Assembly (NCBI GenBank): GCA_002682825.1
Contig: NOKP01000029.1
Location: 492,515 to 556,514, forward strand
Reading direction: 5' to 3'
Length of the DNA stretch: 64,000 nt
DNA from: Neonectria sp. B-13
Taxonomy: Eukaryota; Ascomycota; Sordariomycetes; Hypocreales; Nectriaceae
Below the pieces are notes generated by a model. The model was not told where the DNA came from. It saw only the letters and a program-made list of their open reading frames with translations, and ran no database searches. The position numbers and the translations under genes are program-made. The stretch's first letter is position 1; each line of letters starts with the position of its first letter. Shown here piece after piece: positions 34,815 to 45,170 of the stretch.

Positions 34815-36049
34815 TCGGGACGCTATGGACTGTGCGTCGCAAAAGTGATACGAGCTCGTATCAAACAGCCCGCGACGAGGGCACTGTTGGGTCCTGCCTG
34901 GACTCTCTCGAAAATTGCATGTGATTTACCGAACATGGAGAAGCAATGAGTAAATTGCGCACCCTGTGTTTGGGTTGCGATCCGCCTTTTCTTTTACTGT
35001 GCATAGACTATTTACACTACCTGAGACCATCCCGACCTTCAATCTCTCCTTCTTACCACTCAGTCCCTATGTCTTCTCCCCGTTGAGAATCACTTTATGT
35101 CTTCAACAGAGCTATTAGGCCTCCACAAAGCAGATAATTATTTGCAAGTCCTCGGATTAGTGCATGCATGATGCTGGATGAAACTTGCGAGAGTATAACC
35201 ACGTGAAGTGTGTTCGGAGGGAGGATGAGAAGATGTTGGTACTTTGCAGCACTTGAAGGCAGTCCAGGCAGGAGAACAGGAATTTATCTTTGAGTATGAA
35301 CGCTGAAGCCCAAAAGAAGGATTGGATTGAGTTCGTAGACCTCATGCGTCCGTTTAATACACGCAGCGAGGAGCTGCCTGACCGCCACTTATTACCAGAA
35401 AGCCGCGTGGGACTAATAGAGGTCAGGGAGGATACGAAGGCACAGCTCCAGATCTGTTAAGATGATGCGATTGGAGCTTCTGGACCTGAGGACCGCTCCA
35501 CTGGTCTTGATTCACATGCTCGTTTCGGAACATCTTCTCCGCTTGCATAAGGTGTTGGTCCCGAAGAACCAATCCACTAATTTCTTTTGGGAACATAATA
35601 TCCTGATCCTAGTTCTAACTTCCATTTCTGGCCTTTGTTTATTTTCTGCTTCTGAGTGGCGGGCCGCGAAGAAGTTAGTGTGCCAGGACGCGTTCCACAC
35701 GGTCGGGACAACAACAATAACAACAACAGCAGAGATTTATCGTCGCCCCTCTCCCCTCCTGCTCCTATGATCCACTGTCTCCCTCCTTCCATGCACTATT
35801 ATACCTTCATAGAGGACCTGGAACAACACAACTACACGAACTAGAAGATCTTTTAGAGGCCCAAAGTGGGAGAGGTTAGAAGCTTAGCGCTTAGAAGAGA
35901 ATAAAGCCTCTATACTCAGCCTCCAAGTGGCCATTTTAGTCAAGCCGTGAATGAGAATCATGCCACTCAATATTCATCATCTGCTACCTCATTTGATAGG
36001 TTAGGTAGGTTGTAAACAACCATACTCGATTCTCTTCCTCCGCTACTAC
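34815..36049. other. gene-free stretch with short simple repeats
   Basis: No supported gene. A short CAA/CAG-type microsatellite lies at about 35707-35733. Open frames on both strands here (for example 35462-35770) have no motif. Confidence 0.35.
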
Positions 36050-36415
36050 CTACTTCAACATAACCTCCGGTTGCGGATCCCTCTCCGTATCCCACGGGAA
36101 GCCGTTCTTCCACATTAGCTCGCTCCTCGATTTCTCCGTTGACATGACTACCACGCACGAGTACTCGCTGACGTTCAAGCTTACAATGCTATAGAGGCCT
36201 CGAGCCACATGCTTAGTCACTTGCGTAACTGCATGATGGATATGTTCATTGGTACCAGTGCGAAGTATGCGGAAGTCGGAGGCTCCATTAATGTTGATGT
36301 AAATAACATCGACTTTGCTGATATCAATGTTCCCGGATGCTGGGTCGGGACCGGGCCATGTGGCTGGGTTGGTGGAGGGGTCGACCGTGTAATAAACTGG
36401 GGTTGAACTTGACAT
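36050..36415 (-). CDS. small orphan protein, 121 residues
   Basis: An unspliced frame starting at MSSSTPVYYTVDPSTNPATW gives 121 residues with even composition, no signal peptide and no membrane segment. The core reads as a plausible folded domain (KVDVIYININGASDFRIL, GLYSIVSLNVSEYSCVVVM). An in-frame ATG at 36589 would add 58 polar residues, but the Met at 36415 begins the better-behaved sequence. I do not recognise the family. It sits alone between decayed genes, so it may itself be a fragment. Confidence 0.4.
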   Translation of the reverse strand: MSSSTPVYYTVDPSTNPATWPGPDPASGNIDISKVDVIYININGASDFRILRTGTNEHIHHAVTQVTKHVARGLYSIVSLNVSEYSCVVVMSTEKSRSELMWKNGFPWDTERDPQPEVMLK

Positions 36416-37540
36416 TGTGGTACGATTTGATGATCGACACGGTGATGAAGGAGGTATCAAGTGTCGCAATTTCTTTGTATTGGACTTTGGCAGAGTTGGT
36501 CTGTTTGAGTTTGAGTGTGTTGTGTGGAAAGAGGAGGCCATGGAAGATTGATTCCTATTTGTAGATATTTGTCCACCCCCCATGGTCACATGTCATGAAG
36601 GACGAGGCCATGCCCTTTCTAGAAGGTTAGTAAACAGTGCAATAAGGTAGCGATCGTTTTCATGCCATCGCATGACCTTGAATATCATACGATCCAGAGG
36701 GGCACTTGAAGTGACGGACATTCCCTGACGTCGTTCCCATTCAATAAGCGACATCCGCCTGGCTCCCGACCCAGTTGCTCATGGTGCAAGGGAACCGATA
36801 AGATTTCATCAGGCACATCAACGAGCCAGTCACAAAAAGTTTGCATCGTAGTATGCCTCGTCGGGCAAAAGTGCAATGCAATCATCAGATTCTGATGAAG
36901 CACTGCTCAGCAGTATCACAATTCGATTGCCGAACCTATCTTGCAATAATATCGCTCTTCTTGATCTTGCACAGCAGCTAGTCATCCGGGTGATGTGTTT
37001 ATTTCCTGATCTTGGTTATCGCTCTGATTATAACACATTCGCGGGCACATCGATACGATATGAGTTTGCTGACTTGCAGGTATGCCGATTTGCGGTGCCA
37101 CCCCCGAGGCTTCTTGACATGATTAGGTGAAGCGGTTATGTTATGCCGAGTTGCCGAAATTCGCGTTGTGCCACTCATCAAGATAAAATAGAAAAAGGAA
37201 TATTAGCTGCAACTAGGTGAGCGTCTGCCAACTTCTCCTAATGTTAAACATACTTTTGGCCACCAGCCGTCTTACGTGTCTCTTGGTCAATGAACCCAGC
37301 AATGATCACACGCGTAGAACACAACTCATCTTTGCTTTTAAGTCATTACTTATTGAAAGGGCCTGCTATATACGGCCTTGCTAAAAACAAAGCCAAGCAC
37401 GAAAGTTTGCGATAGAATGCGGCCGTTTGAGAGCATGACAGAAGCTTCGAGGAGGCTTGCAGCTAGTGAACATGAATTGGTTCATAAATGCGAACGCCGG
37501 CGAGCAAACGTAATAATCCAACAAGGCTTACAGCTTCAAT
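36416..37540. other. gene-free stretch
   Basis: No motif-bearing frame, repeat or RNA gene was seen. Confidence 0.35.
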
Positions 37541-37840
37541 GCAGCAATAGAAAAGTGCGAGCCTGGCCTGGTGGTTTTGGAAACACAAAGGTATGTCTCT
37601 GAACGAAGATGACTTAGGCCTGTGAACTCTTGTGGGCGGCTGCTAATACTTGAATTTAACTCGGCGCAAACTATGAACCTACTCTCGTTTCTCGAGAGAA
37701 TGCAAACAATGAGCGGTTTATCCAGGTATTGTGGCTCTTCGGTCCCGACGACAACGTAATGGAGGCTAGAGCAAGTAACTTCTTCGTCATCTACTACTAT
37801 GGCCTGCCAAGTCAGCCAAATCCAGTGGCCCGATTCAGTT
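37541..37840 (+). pseudogene. relic of a branched-chain amino-acid aminotransferase
   Basis: Two family segments survive. At about 37552-37590 is KVRAWPGGFGNTK, where the family has the PLP-phosphate segment usually followed by LGxNYAPT. After a gap of about 80 bases that looks like a former intron, GANYEPTLVSRENAN and FIQVLWLFGPDDNVMEA follow (family: QxLWLFGxxxxVTEAGTMN), then SNFFVI. The conserved TEAGTMN is degraded, and both ends of a normal 360-400-residue enzyme are missing. BCAT catalyses the reversible amino transfer of leucine, isoleucine and valine in mitochondria or cytosol. This copy cannot be functional; its parent would be a second copy elsewhere. Confidence 0.65.
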
Positions 37841-38530
37841 TGGATATGTCAGACGGCCCTAGAAAAGAACATGCTCCATGGGTTACGGACCTCGCCCTAG
37901 CCGCATCTTGGGTCTTTATACTCAAAATTGATTCAAAGCAAAGTAATAATAATAATAAAAACCCCAAAGACCTAGCCACTTCAATCACCGACATCGGCTA
38001 CATTTGGAGCCTCCGACGATGAAGGTTAAAGTCACTCGGAAGCGATGCCGAACTTCGGTGACTAATCCGGCCACTTGGTGTAGATTACGGCAAGCTGCCG
38101 ATTTACGGCCCCACATGGTCTTGATTTCGTGACCTTATCACCCCTAGTGCCGCCATGTTATCTTTTTATGAGCTGGTTTCTTGGCAAATTGTGCGGATGG
38201 GAGCTCCGGAGCTCCCATTTTTTCAATCTCCTCAATGTTGGCTGTTCGGAGCTGAGATCCGGAGCATTCCGAAGTCGCGTATCAACGGCACCACGAAGAG
38301 AAGAGTCAGGCATCGAAAGCCGAGCCCCGACACAGGATGTGGGTACAAACTGGTAATCAATCGGTCCTTCTGGCTGTGTACGAAGATAGCCTCCTAGAAC
38401 CTTTTTCGGCATAAAGTGCCATTATCCAGAGTCAGAGACAATCACAATGAATAAAAGGAACGCACATTCACACACTGGCAGAAGCTCTTGTTTCTCATCA
38501 TCTACTATTCTTTAATACGCAACCATAAAA
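37841..38530. other. intergenic, promoter side of the dehydrogenase gene
   Basis: Contains a short AAT microsatellite (about 37943-37956) and the 22-bp palindrome listed separately. Otherwise nothing is seen. Confidence 0.4.
38197..38218. promoter_or_regulatory. perfect 22-bp palindrome upstream of the dehydrogenase gene
   Basis: The bases read the same on both strands, centred on TCCGGA (arms ATGGGAGCTCC / GGAGCTCCCAT). It lies about 310 bp before the ATG at 38531. Nearby ATCCGGAGC at 38251-38259 repeats the core. CGG/CCG-type palindromes are what zinc-cluster (C6) regulators usually bind, so an operator is possible. This is inference only; a hairpin role is also possible. Confidence 0.4.
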
Positions 38531-39632
38531 ATGAACCAAACTCGCAAGGTTGGCTGGGTAAGAAACCGAACAAAACTTTCTCTTCAAGGTCCTCGCTAAC
38601 AAGATTTTACTGCAGTACGGGCTGGGCTCTATGGGCCTGTTTATGGCTCTGAACCTTCACAAGAAGCTCAAGTCTGATGGCTCAGCTCTGATCTACGCCA
38701 ATCGCACACTTTCCAAAGGCGAGGTTCTCTCCCAGGAAGGAGCACTGCCCAAGAATGGGATGGCTGAATTGGGCCGCGAATGCGATGACATCTTTCTTAT
38801 GGTACGCTTCAGAACCGAGAGGGATATTGTTTAGCTGCTAATCTTCTCGTAGGTCTCGACCGATGCCGTACTCAAGGGCCTAATAAACGAGTTGCTGCAA
38901 TCAAATATTGATTTGAAGGGAAAGACAATTATCGACTGCTCTACTACGCACCCTAACACAGCTACCGAGGTCTCTACCCTGCTTCAGGCAGCTGGGGCCG
39001 AGTTTGTGGCTTCCCCGGTTTTCGGAGCAAACACTGTCGCCGAAGCAGGGCGATTGCTGTTTGCCATGGCTGGCAGTCAAGCCGCTATTCAAAGACTCGA
39101 GCCCTTGATTGTTGGTGTCATGGGACGGAAGGTTGTCAACATGGGCGAGAACCCCAAAGACTCGTCACTTCTCAAAGTGACTGGGTGAGTTCATTATAAA
39201 GTCCCAACTCCAATCAACGAGCTAACAATTTTTGGAAGTAACGTTCTTCTAGTCGTGTTTCTGGAGGCCATTGCAGAGACACAGGTTCTCGCTGAGAAGA
39301 ACGGACTTGGTACCGCAGTTATGGAAGAGGTCATCTTTGAGAATTTTGGCCCCGTTCTGGGTGGATACTCTCGCCGAATGACGACAGGGTCCTATGCTCC
39401 TAAAGAGGGCCAGGCCGGATTCGCCGTTGCAAACACCATCAAGGATGCCAAACATGCGTTGCGCATTGCACAGGATCTAGATGTCAGGATGCCGGCGTTG
39501 GACATTGCTACCAACAACATGCTGAGCGCCAAAGCATATGGCGGTGACAACCTTGATGGAGCTGCGCTTTACGGAACCTTGCGAAGCCAATCTGGTCTGT
39601 CGTTCTGGTCTAATGAAAGCCGACAGGGTTGA
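38531..39632 (+). CDS. 6-phosphogluconate/3-hydroxyisobutyrate dehydrogenase-type NAD(P) oxidoreductase
   Basis: Four exons (38531-38557, 38616-38801, 38853-39184, 39239-39632) encode 312 residues of the beta-hydroxyacid dehydrogenase family. The N-terminal Rossmann start is VGWYGLGSMGLFMALNL, formed across the first splice; the usual GxGxMG pattern is present as GLGSMG. A substrate-binding-type segment, FVASPVFGANTVAEAGRL, matches the family's DAPVSGGxxGAxxGxL in position though not closely. The C-terminal helical domain begins LKVTGNVLLVVFLEAIAE, where the catalytic Lys in the family's GNxxK pattern is not obvious. It ends ...TLRSQSGLSFWSNESRQG. Related proteins reduce or oxidise small hydroxyacids, and the family also includes NP60/GLYR1-like forms. 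The substrate is unknown. The first coding exon is only 27 nt. Confidence 0.82.
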
Positions 39633-39878
39633 TGTGAAAGATGCTGTATGAAATTTCAGGGCAATGGTTAAAGCAACGGCTTTTAAAAAGGTACTTTTCA
39701 CTTAGCGGCGCATATAGACTCAGCTTTAGATAATAGAGGAGCATAAGACTCAATTATGAGGTATTTAATTACTTTCTGACGTTTGGACATTTGGACATTT
39801 GGACGTTTGGACGTTTTGTATATTCCGGTAGATATTAAGAACGGACTGAGGCATTATAATGGTAGTTTATACCCCTAT

Positions 39879-40449
39879 TTAAGTCGCGTTAAGACAATAT
39901 CTATCATGTGCGAGAGCAAGATATCTCTTCAAGATGTCTGTATTCTCCAGATCTCCTTGGTCGGCATACTGGAAGTGAGCAGCTAGGGAATTTCCCTGGA
40001 TCACGACAGCTGCAAAAGAAGTGTTAGTTAACCAAGATAATACATACTCGTTTGAGGATTGACTTACGGCGACGCAACTTCGCGGGAAGATCAAGGGCAA
40101 TCATGTCCTCATCGCCTAGACCCTGGGGCCAGTGCTCGGGATCGGTATCCAGGATATCGTCAGCATAGACGTACATGAAATTGATCCCAATGCGGTCTTC
40201 GTACATGGTCCACGGCTTTTCGAACTTGTACAGATCCAACGCGTCATAGTCGATGTTCTCCAGCAGGCTATCCGTGTAGTCGCCTCTAGCACCGATGCAA
40301 AGAAATGGCTGGAAGACCCCATGTGTCAGAGCACCTCGATCAACCAGCGCGACGAAATTTCCGGTTATGTTCATAGTGTTAGATTCAACGTGGTTGAGTT
40401 CAACGAAGGTAATCGTGTGGCTGCCTTTCATGAGGCATGCACACCCCAT
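39879..40449 (-). CDS. unrecognised fungal protein, possibly 5'-truncated
   Basis: Two exons (40068-40449, 39879-40009; 58-nt intron with GTAAGT...TTTGCAG) give 170 residues in one frame. The sequence looks like a conserved C-terminal domain: NFVALVDRGALTHGVFQPFL, the segment KPWTMYEDRIGINFMYVYAD, DTDPEHWPQGLGDEDMIALD, and a tail NSLAAHFQYADQGDL...DVLERY-like DILKRYLALAHDRYC. No signal peptide or membrane segment. The Met used (MGCACLMKGS) follows an overlapping frame with no clear upstream exon, so the N-terminal half may be lost or lie in an exon I cannot find. I do not recognise the family and propose no function. Confidence 0.5.
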
Positions 40450-40799
40450 GGGTTACGCATAGCCAGCTCCAAGTTCCGAGTATCTGAAGCTAATGGGACG
40501 CGATATTCGTGCTGAGAAAGACGTCTCCCCAGTCGCCAAGCCAGCGTCTGGTCAGCCGAGCATACCGCATCAATTATGTATTGTACCCAACCAAAGAGCT
40601 TGGGTAACGAAGATTGGGGAGGGGAGGCACTCAAAACTCCTTACATGCAATCTTATGAGTCCGTCATATGTATTCTTGGATTTCTTATATAGTAACAGCG
40701 GAAAAGAACCAACTAGAAGTGATATAGAGAGGGGTATGAAAGAGAAACAATCCTATTTCAGACACTGAAAACTAGCTCTCAAGCCATAGCTGGGCGGAT
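40450..40799. other. spacer
   Basis: About 350 bases between the orphan gene and the end of the secreted-protein gene. Nothing recognised. Confidence 0.35.
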
Positions 40800-42011
40800 T
40801 TAGGGACCACCAGCACGGCCACTGTCATCCCAATAGTTATCTCCCTTAGAGCGACACGTTCCCACCACGCAATAGTAGCCACCGCCACGGTTGCTATCAT
40901 TTGGCGACTTGACAACAACGTCAGAATATCTCACACTGCTGGCACTGCACTCCCAGGCCTCCCGTTGGACAGTGTCTAACCAATCTAGTTAGTACAGGCA
41001 CTATAGTTGAAAGTAGAGGGAAAGCTTACAGGCTGTATGAGCAGTGTTGTACCAAATACAGATCGTTTCTCCGGAGCCACCGTTGCAGGTGTATGTGTTT
41101 CCCGTGGTCCAGGTCTCTGAGACAGAAAAGCCGCCGCTGAGCCAACCAAAGTCAGCCGCTCCGGCACCGGATATGCTCCATCCGATAGTGTAAGATTCCG
41201 ATTCCATCTGGCCAACAGAGCATGACTGGGCATTTCCGCAAGATATGGTTTCCTAGTCAAGTCAGCTAATACACCTTTAAATCGCAGCATCATCTAATGG
41301 ATGATTGGAGTCAGGAAAGACATACCGATAGCTGTTTGTGAAAGTAGTTCTGGTGTGGGTCGCCTGTATAATACGTTAGATTCAAAAGTTGGCTTCAGCT
41401 GTAAACGCAATGATCTCCTCGAAACAATCTTCAAACAAGCTCTGCAGATAATTCGGTAACGCACCGTCGCCTTTGAGGTTCGTAAAGTAATGGGGCACGC
41501 AAGTGCCGATCCATTGACGCTCTTGGATCTTTTCCTCGGAGGTTGGGAGCTTTTCCTGGGAGGCTGAAACCTCTCGTTTGCTGGCTGCAATGCGGCCCTG
41601 AAGCAAAGCAAATGTGTGGGCCGATTCATCCTTGAGAAAGCAATTCGTAGTCTCATTTGTCGCAATGCCCTTCGTGGAAGGCCAATCAACAGTGACACAA
41701 TTAACCACAGCCACTTTGTCGTTATACACCTTGGTGCATGCCGGGCCGCCAGAAATGTCCGGGTTGCTGTGAATGGCGTATTCCTTGGTTCCTACGGTGA
41801 AAGAGCCGAGCCCGTTGCCATCGACGTGCGAAAAGTCAATGGGGTCGTCAGCGTTGAGAATACTGCCACATGTTTCCGCCAGATCCTTCCCTTTCTCGGG
41901 GTTGGAGACGGTGAGGGAGGTTTTGCCAGAGGCCTTTTCGCGACGCCACGTCACATCGACCTTTTTAGCAAAAGCTGCCGAGGCAAGAAGGAGACCGAGG
42001 AAGAATTTCAT
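40800..42011 (-). CDS. secreted cysteine-containing protein, unknown function
   Basis: Four exons (41426-42011, 41326-41363, 41030-41252, 40800-40984) encode 343 residues. It begins with a clear signal peptide (MKFFLGLLLASAAFA), then a beta-rich region with CGSILNADDPIDFSHVDGNG. The C-terminal half has regularly spaced cysteines in ISCGNAQSCSVGQ, NTYTCNGGSGETICIWYNTA and GYYCVVGTCRS, with a Gly/Ser/Trp-rich stretch between. It resembles small secreted ascomycete proteins of unknown role, possibly acting outside the cell or on a host; that is inference. The first intron uses donor GTTTCG at 41425, chosen because it is the only one that keeps frame into exons 2-4; the frame-open exon 1 otherwise stops at 41382. 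Exon 2 is only 38 nt. Confidence 0.68.
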
Positions 42012-43576
42012 CCTGTAAGATGGGAGAAGTTGACTTGTTTGAAGATGTTATTGTGGTGATGCGAAAGTTTTAAGAATGCTGGCACTGCCTCTCTGTTTAT
42101 AGTTTCGCGCTGTATCATACTGAACAAACATCTCACGGCCACACTGATAACTACCGTTGTCGGTGGTGTGACCTCACATGGATTTTAGCTGATGCCTAGA
42201 TCCTTCGCTTCTTAGTTGATTTTAACCGACGCCCGGATCCTTCTGATCCTTCTACTCCTTCTACTCCTTCCGATCCTTCGCTCATTCGTCGACTCGACTT
42301 TGGCAAGGCTATTCCGGCAGATCGCTGCGATAAAGAGTCGGTCATCATTCCATTATTCTTCAAATCGAGGTGCACACTGAATGATAACCTCATTTAAGCT
42401 AAGCGAGTCGCCTGACTGGTTTCATCCGAGGTCGGCAAGCCGGTTAGCCACGCCATCGTCTTCGCGGGGTTGAGTGACCGGGATAAAGGCACTGAAACAA
42501 CCCCGCTACCCAAGAAAGCAAAAGCCCAGTGTGTGTCGGGAGAGATAAGAGAGGGAGGATTAGAAAGATAGCTAAAACACTCTCAATCTTAATATTTAAA
42601 AGGATAGACACAGGAGATCAATCCCATCGCTCCTTTGTACTCTCGAGCTAGTTGACCTTGAATACATGCCTAACTAATAAAACCAAAACGCCAACACTTT
42701 ATCTGGACTTGCTTATCAGCCTGCCCTAACATATGACAGTGGTTAGTTGCTCAAGTATAATGTTTACTCCCTTACCTTTTTTTAACATTAACCCTAAGAG
42801 TGTACGCATTTATAACTATCAAGTCTAATGAAAAAGGAGAATATCTGACTACTTTAGAAACATGGCACCCATTCCAGAATATGCACCCGCTTATTCCTAT
42901 TGCCATCGTTCAGAGTAAAGACTTTGTGGCTTCGCTGCAACAAGGTGTGTAGCAACCATGATTTACACGAGCATGAACGTTCTCTGGCCGCAGATTATTG
43001 AGAGCCTATTCACTGAGAATGTCATGGAAATTGGCTGGTGCTCGGTAAGTCTAGTGGACAGCCGTCACTTCCGATGCTTGACTAACACGGCCTCATGGCT
43101 CCGTAGCTGTCGGTCAGAGTTGCGCTGGCATAACTTTGTAGCCCTTTGGAGGAAGATGAGATGAGAAGAACTCTCTGTCAGTGTAGGAGCTGGGAAAAGG
43201 TATACCCGACATTTGTATTGCTCATTACCTGTTTTGAAATGCCATGTTCGCATGCTGGGTCGTGTTAGCGGTGAAGCGAGAGTGCTGATCCCCACGAACC
43301 CTGGGGTGGGGTGGATGATTAGACTCCGCTTTTATTGTCGATCGGCCGGGGTAATGCGGAACTACCTGGTGACTATAACTGGAGCTTTGGCGTCTCCAAC
43401 CACTCCGGACGACTGCTCTAACCTCCGACATGGACCTGGTCTAGTCTAATTACTAATCAGGCGTTTATTATCCAAGCTCACGGTTAACAAATCAGACGGT
43501 GAGCGCATTCAACAAGGGGCCAGTCGGAAATCTGGAGTTTTTCTGTATTTTTACAGAGTGAATCATCTTCATTGAA
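42012..43576. other. intergenic with a C/T microsatellite
   Basis: Promoter of the secreted-protein gene. At about 42235-42290 there is a CCTTCT/GATCCTTCTACT-type simple repeat. Short frames elsewhere (42958-43164, 43213-43449) have no motif. Confidence 0.4.
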
Positions 43577-44105
43577 AATGACCTCCTCAGTGGACACATT
43601 GCCACGAGGCGACCGCCCCCTCGGCCGAACGAGACCTTGTCGATGAGAACTCAATCAAGGTAACTATTACCCTGAACTGCGAAGCCTCTTGATGGATGCT
43701 GTCCCTGGGTCCCATACGGTGTTCTTCTTCGATCACACCATCCGCCGTTCAAGCCCACAGGCGCCTCGCAACCCGGTGACGCGCGTTCACATTGATCAGA
43801 CTGCGGCATCAGTGGTCCAGAGAATCAAGAAGCACCTCCCGGACGAGGCCGACAAACTTTTGACAGGGAGATATCGCATCATCAATGTCTGGAAACCCCT
43901 CAATATAACCCCTGTGGAATCGTTTCCATTGGCTTTTGCCTGTTCACCAGCGTACATGGTGACGATATCGTTCCGATCCATCATCGTTATCCCGATGGAT
44001 ATACTAGACAGACAGCTGGTGTGAAGTTTAGCCAAGGGCAAAAGTGGTGTTACTTAAGCGGGATGACGTCTGATGAGAGGCTCTTATCATGCCGGAACAA
44101 ATAGT
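43577..44105 (+). pseudogene. relic of a CmcJ-like (GA4-desaturase-type) protein
   Basis: The frame from about 43689 reads VFFFDHTIRRSSP and then the family stretch VHIDQTAASVVQRIKKHLP, GRYRIINVWKPL. All match the CmcJ/asaB-like family of fungal secondary-metabolism oxidoreductases or methyltransferases (usual: FDHTIRRR, VHxDQTxxxAxxRVxxHLP, RxxIINLWRPI). The frame then shifts by two bases near 43950. The continuation, in another frame, reads GDDIVPIHHRYPDGYTR, then KFSQGQKWCYLSGMTSDERL and a premature end at 44105. The N-terminus is missing or scrambled. The frameshift lies inside a conserved part and leaves the C-terminus unreachable, so the copy is dead. Confidence 0.7.
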
Positions 44106-44672
44106 CAACTTGTTGCAGATATCGCGTTGATGAGATTTTAAAACCTGCCTAGAGCATGTAATTGATAGTGATTTAGCCAATGGAAATCATTAGTAGTGTT
44201 GGTTGCTTAATTGTCGTGCTACTTTAATAGTGGTTAATGAGACAAGGCTAGCTGCCCCGAGGGCCAGGAAGGCAAAGATAAAAGAGGGAACAAGTCGTAA
44301 TCATACCGAGGGATTGGGCCCAGCGACCTTGGACGCACCTAATAAAGTACCTCTCAACTGCTAAGAACAAAAGAATGCAAACATAGTGATAGTGGCTGTT
44401 GCCACAGCTGCGTCAGCGGCTCAACGAGACTGCAAAGGAATGTGGGCAAAAATAACATCCTCGCTCAAGAATGTAATATCATGCCCTTTCCACTAACCCG
44501 GAAATAGGTCAGCTTTCAGCAAAGGCTGTGCCGTAGCTAGTCTCTCTTCTTCAAAACCCCAGGTGCCAAAAATGACAATCACACTACTACCCGTCCTCTC
44601 ATTCATATCTTCCAGTTCGGCAGAAATCAGCAAAGGCCCGGTCTTGAAATAATGTGGAAACATCGCCCCCAC
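44106..44672. other. gene-free stretch
   Basis: No recognisable content between two relics. Confidence 0.35.
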
Positions 44673-45170
44673 TCAAGCACCAGTCTTGATATCTTTGTTT
44701 TCCTCCACGAGCGTACAGGTGTGTGAATCCTTGGCATCTCCTTTGGAATCCCCAGTGGTATCGGATGCTTGAGCAACTTCTAATCCTTCAAGCGAACCCG
44801 CCGGAAAAGCCACTTCATCGTCAAACAGCATATTAATTTATTCGAGGGACAACCCCTTTGTCTATTCAAGGTATTAGTCACATTGAGAAATGCTGGAGAG
44901 CAAAGGACGTACCTCGGGACAATACACATATATGGCCACACAGCAGACAACTACAAAGATGATGAATATAAGGTAGTACTTCCATCCAAGGTTTGAAAAT
45001 CCTATAGTTGACGATTCTAGAAACGGAATTGTTGAAACCATAAAGATGGAGATACTCCAAGCCATCCCTTTGGCGCGGATGTGGGTTGGGAAAATTTCGC
45101 ATGAACTGTAGGCGGCCAGCGCTACTAGAATCATGTGGAGCTTATTGGCCTTGGCCTGTCCCTTTTTGTG
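44673..45170 (-). pseudogene. relic of an MFS sugar transporter (C-terminal end)
   Basis: On the minus strand from about 45170: HMILVALAAYSSCEIFPTHI and RAKGMAWSISIFMVSTIPF. These are the start of the last two membrane segments of fungal sugar porters (family: YTxEIFPTHxRAKG). GWKYYLIFIIFVVVCCVAIY and YCPE follow. Across a former intron the cytosolic end resumes as TKGLSLE, hits a stop, and continues INMLFDDEVAFPAGS to TGA at 44673. The family reads ETKGLSLEEI, so the codon after GLSLE is now nonsense. The first ten or so membrane segments are absent. By family these import hexoses or related sugars across the plasma membrane; this remnant is not functional. Confidence 0.75.
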
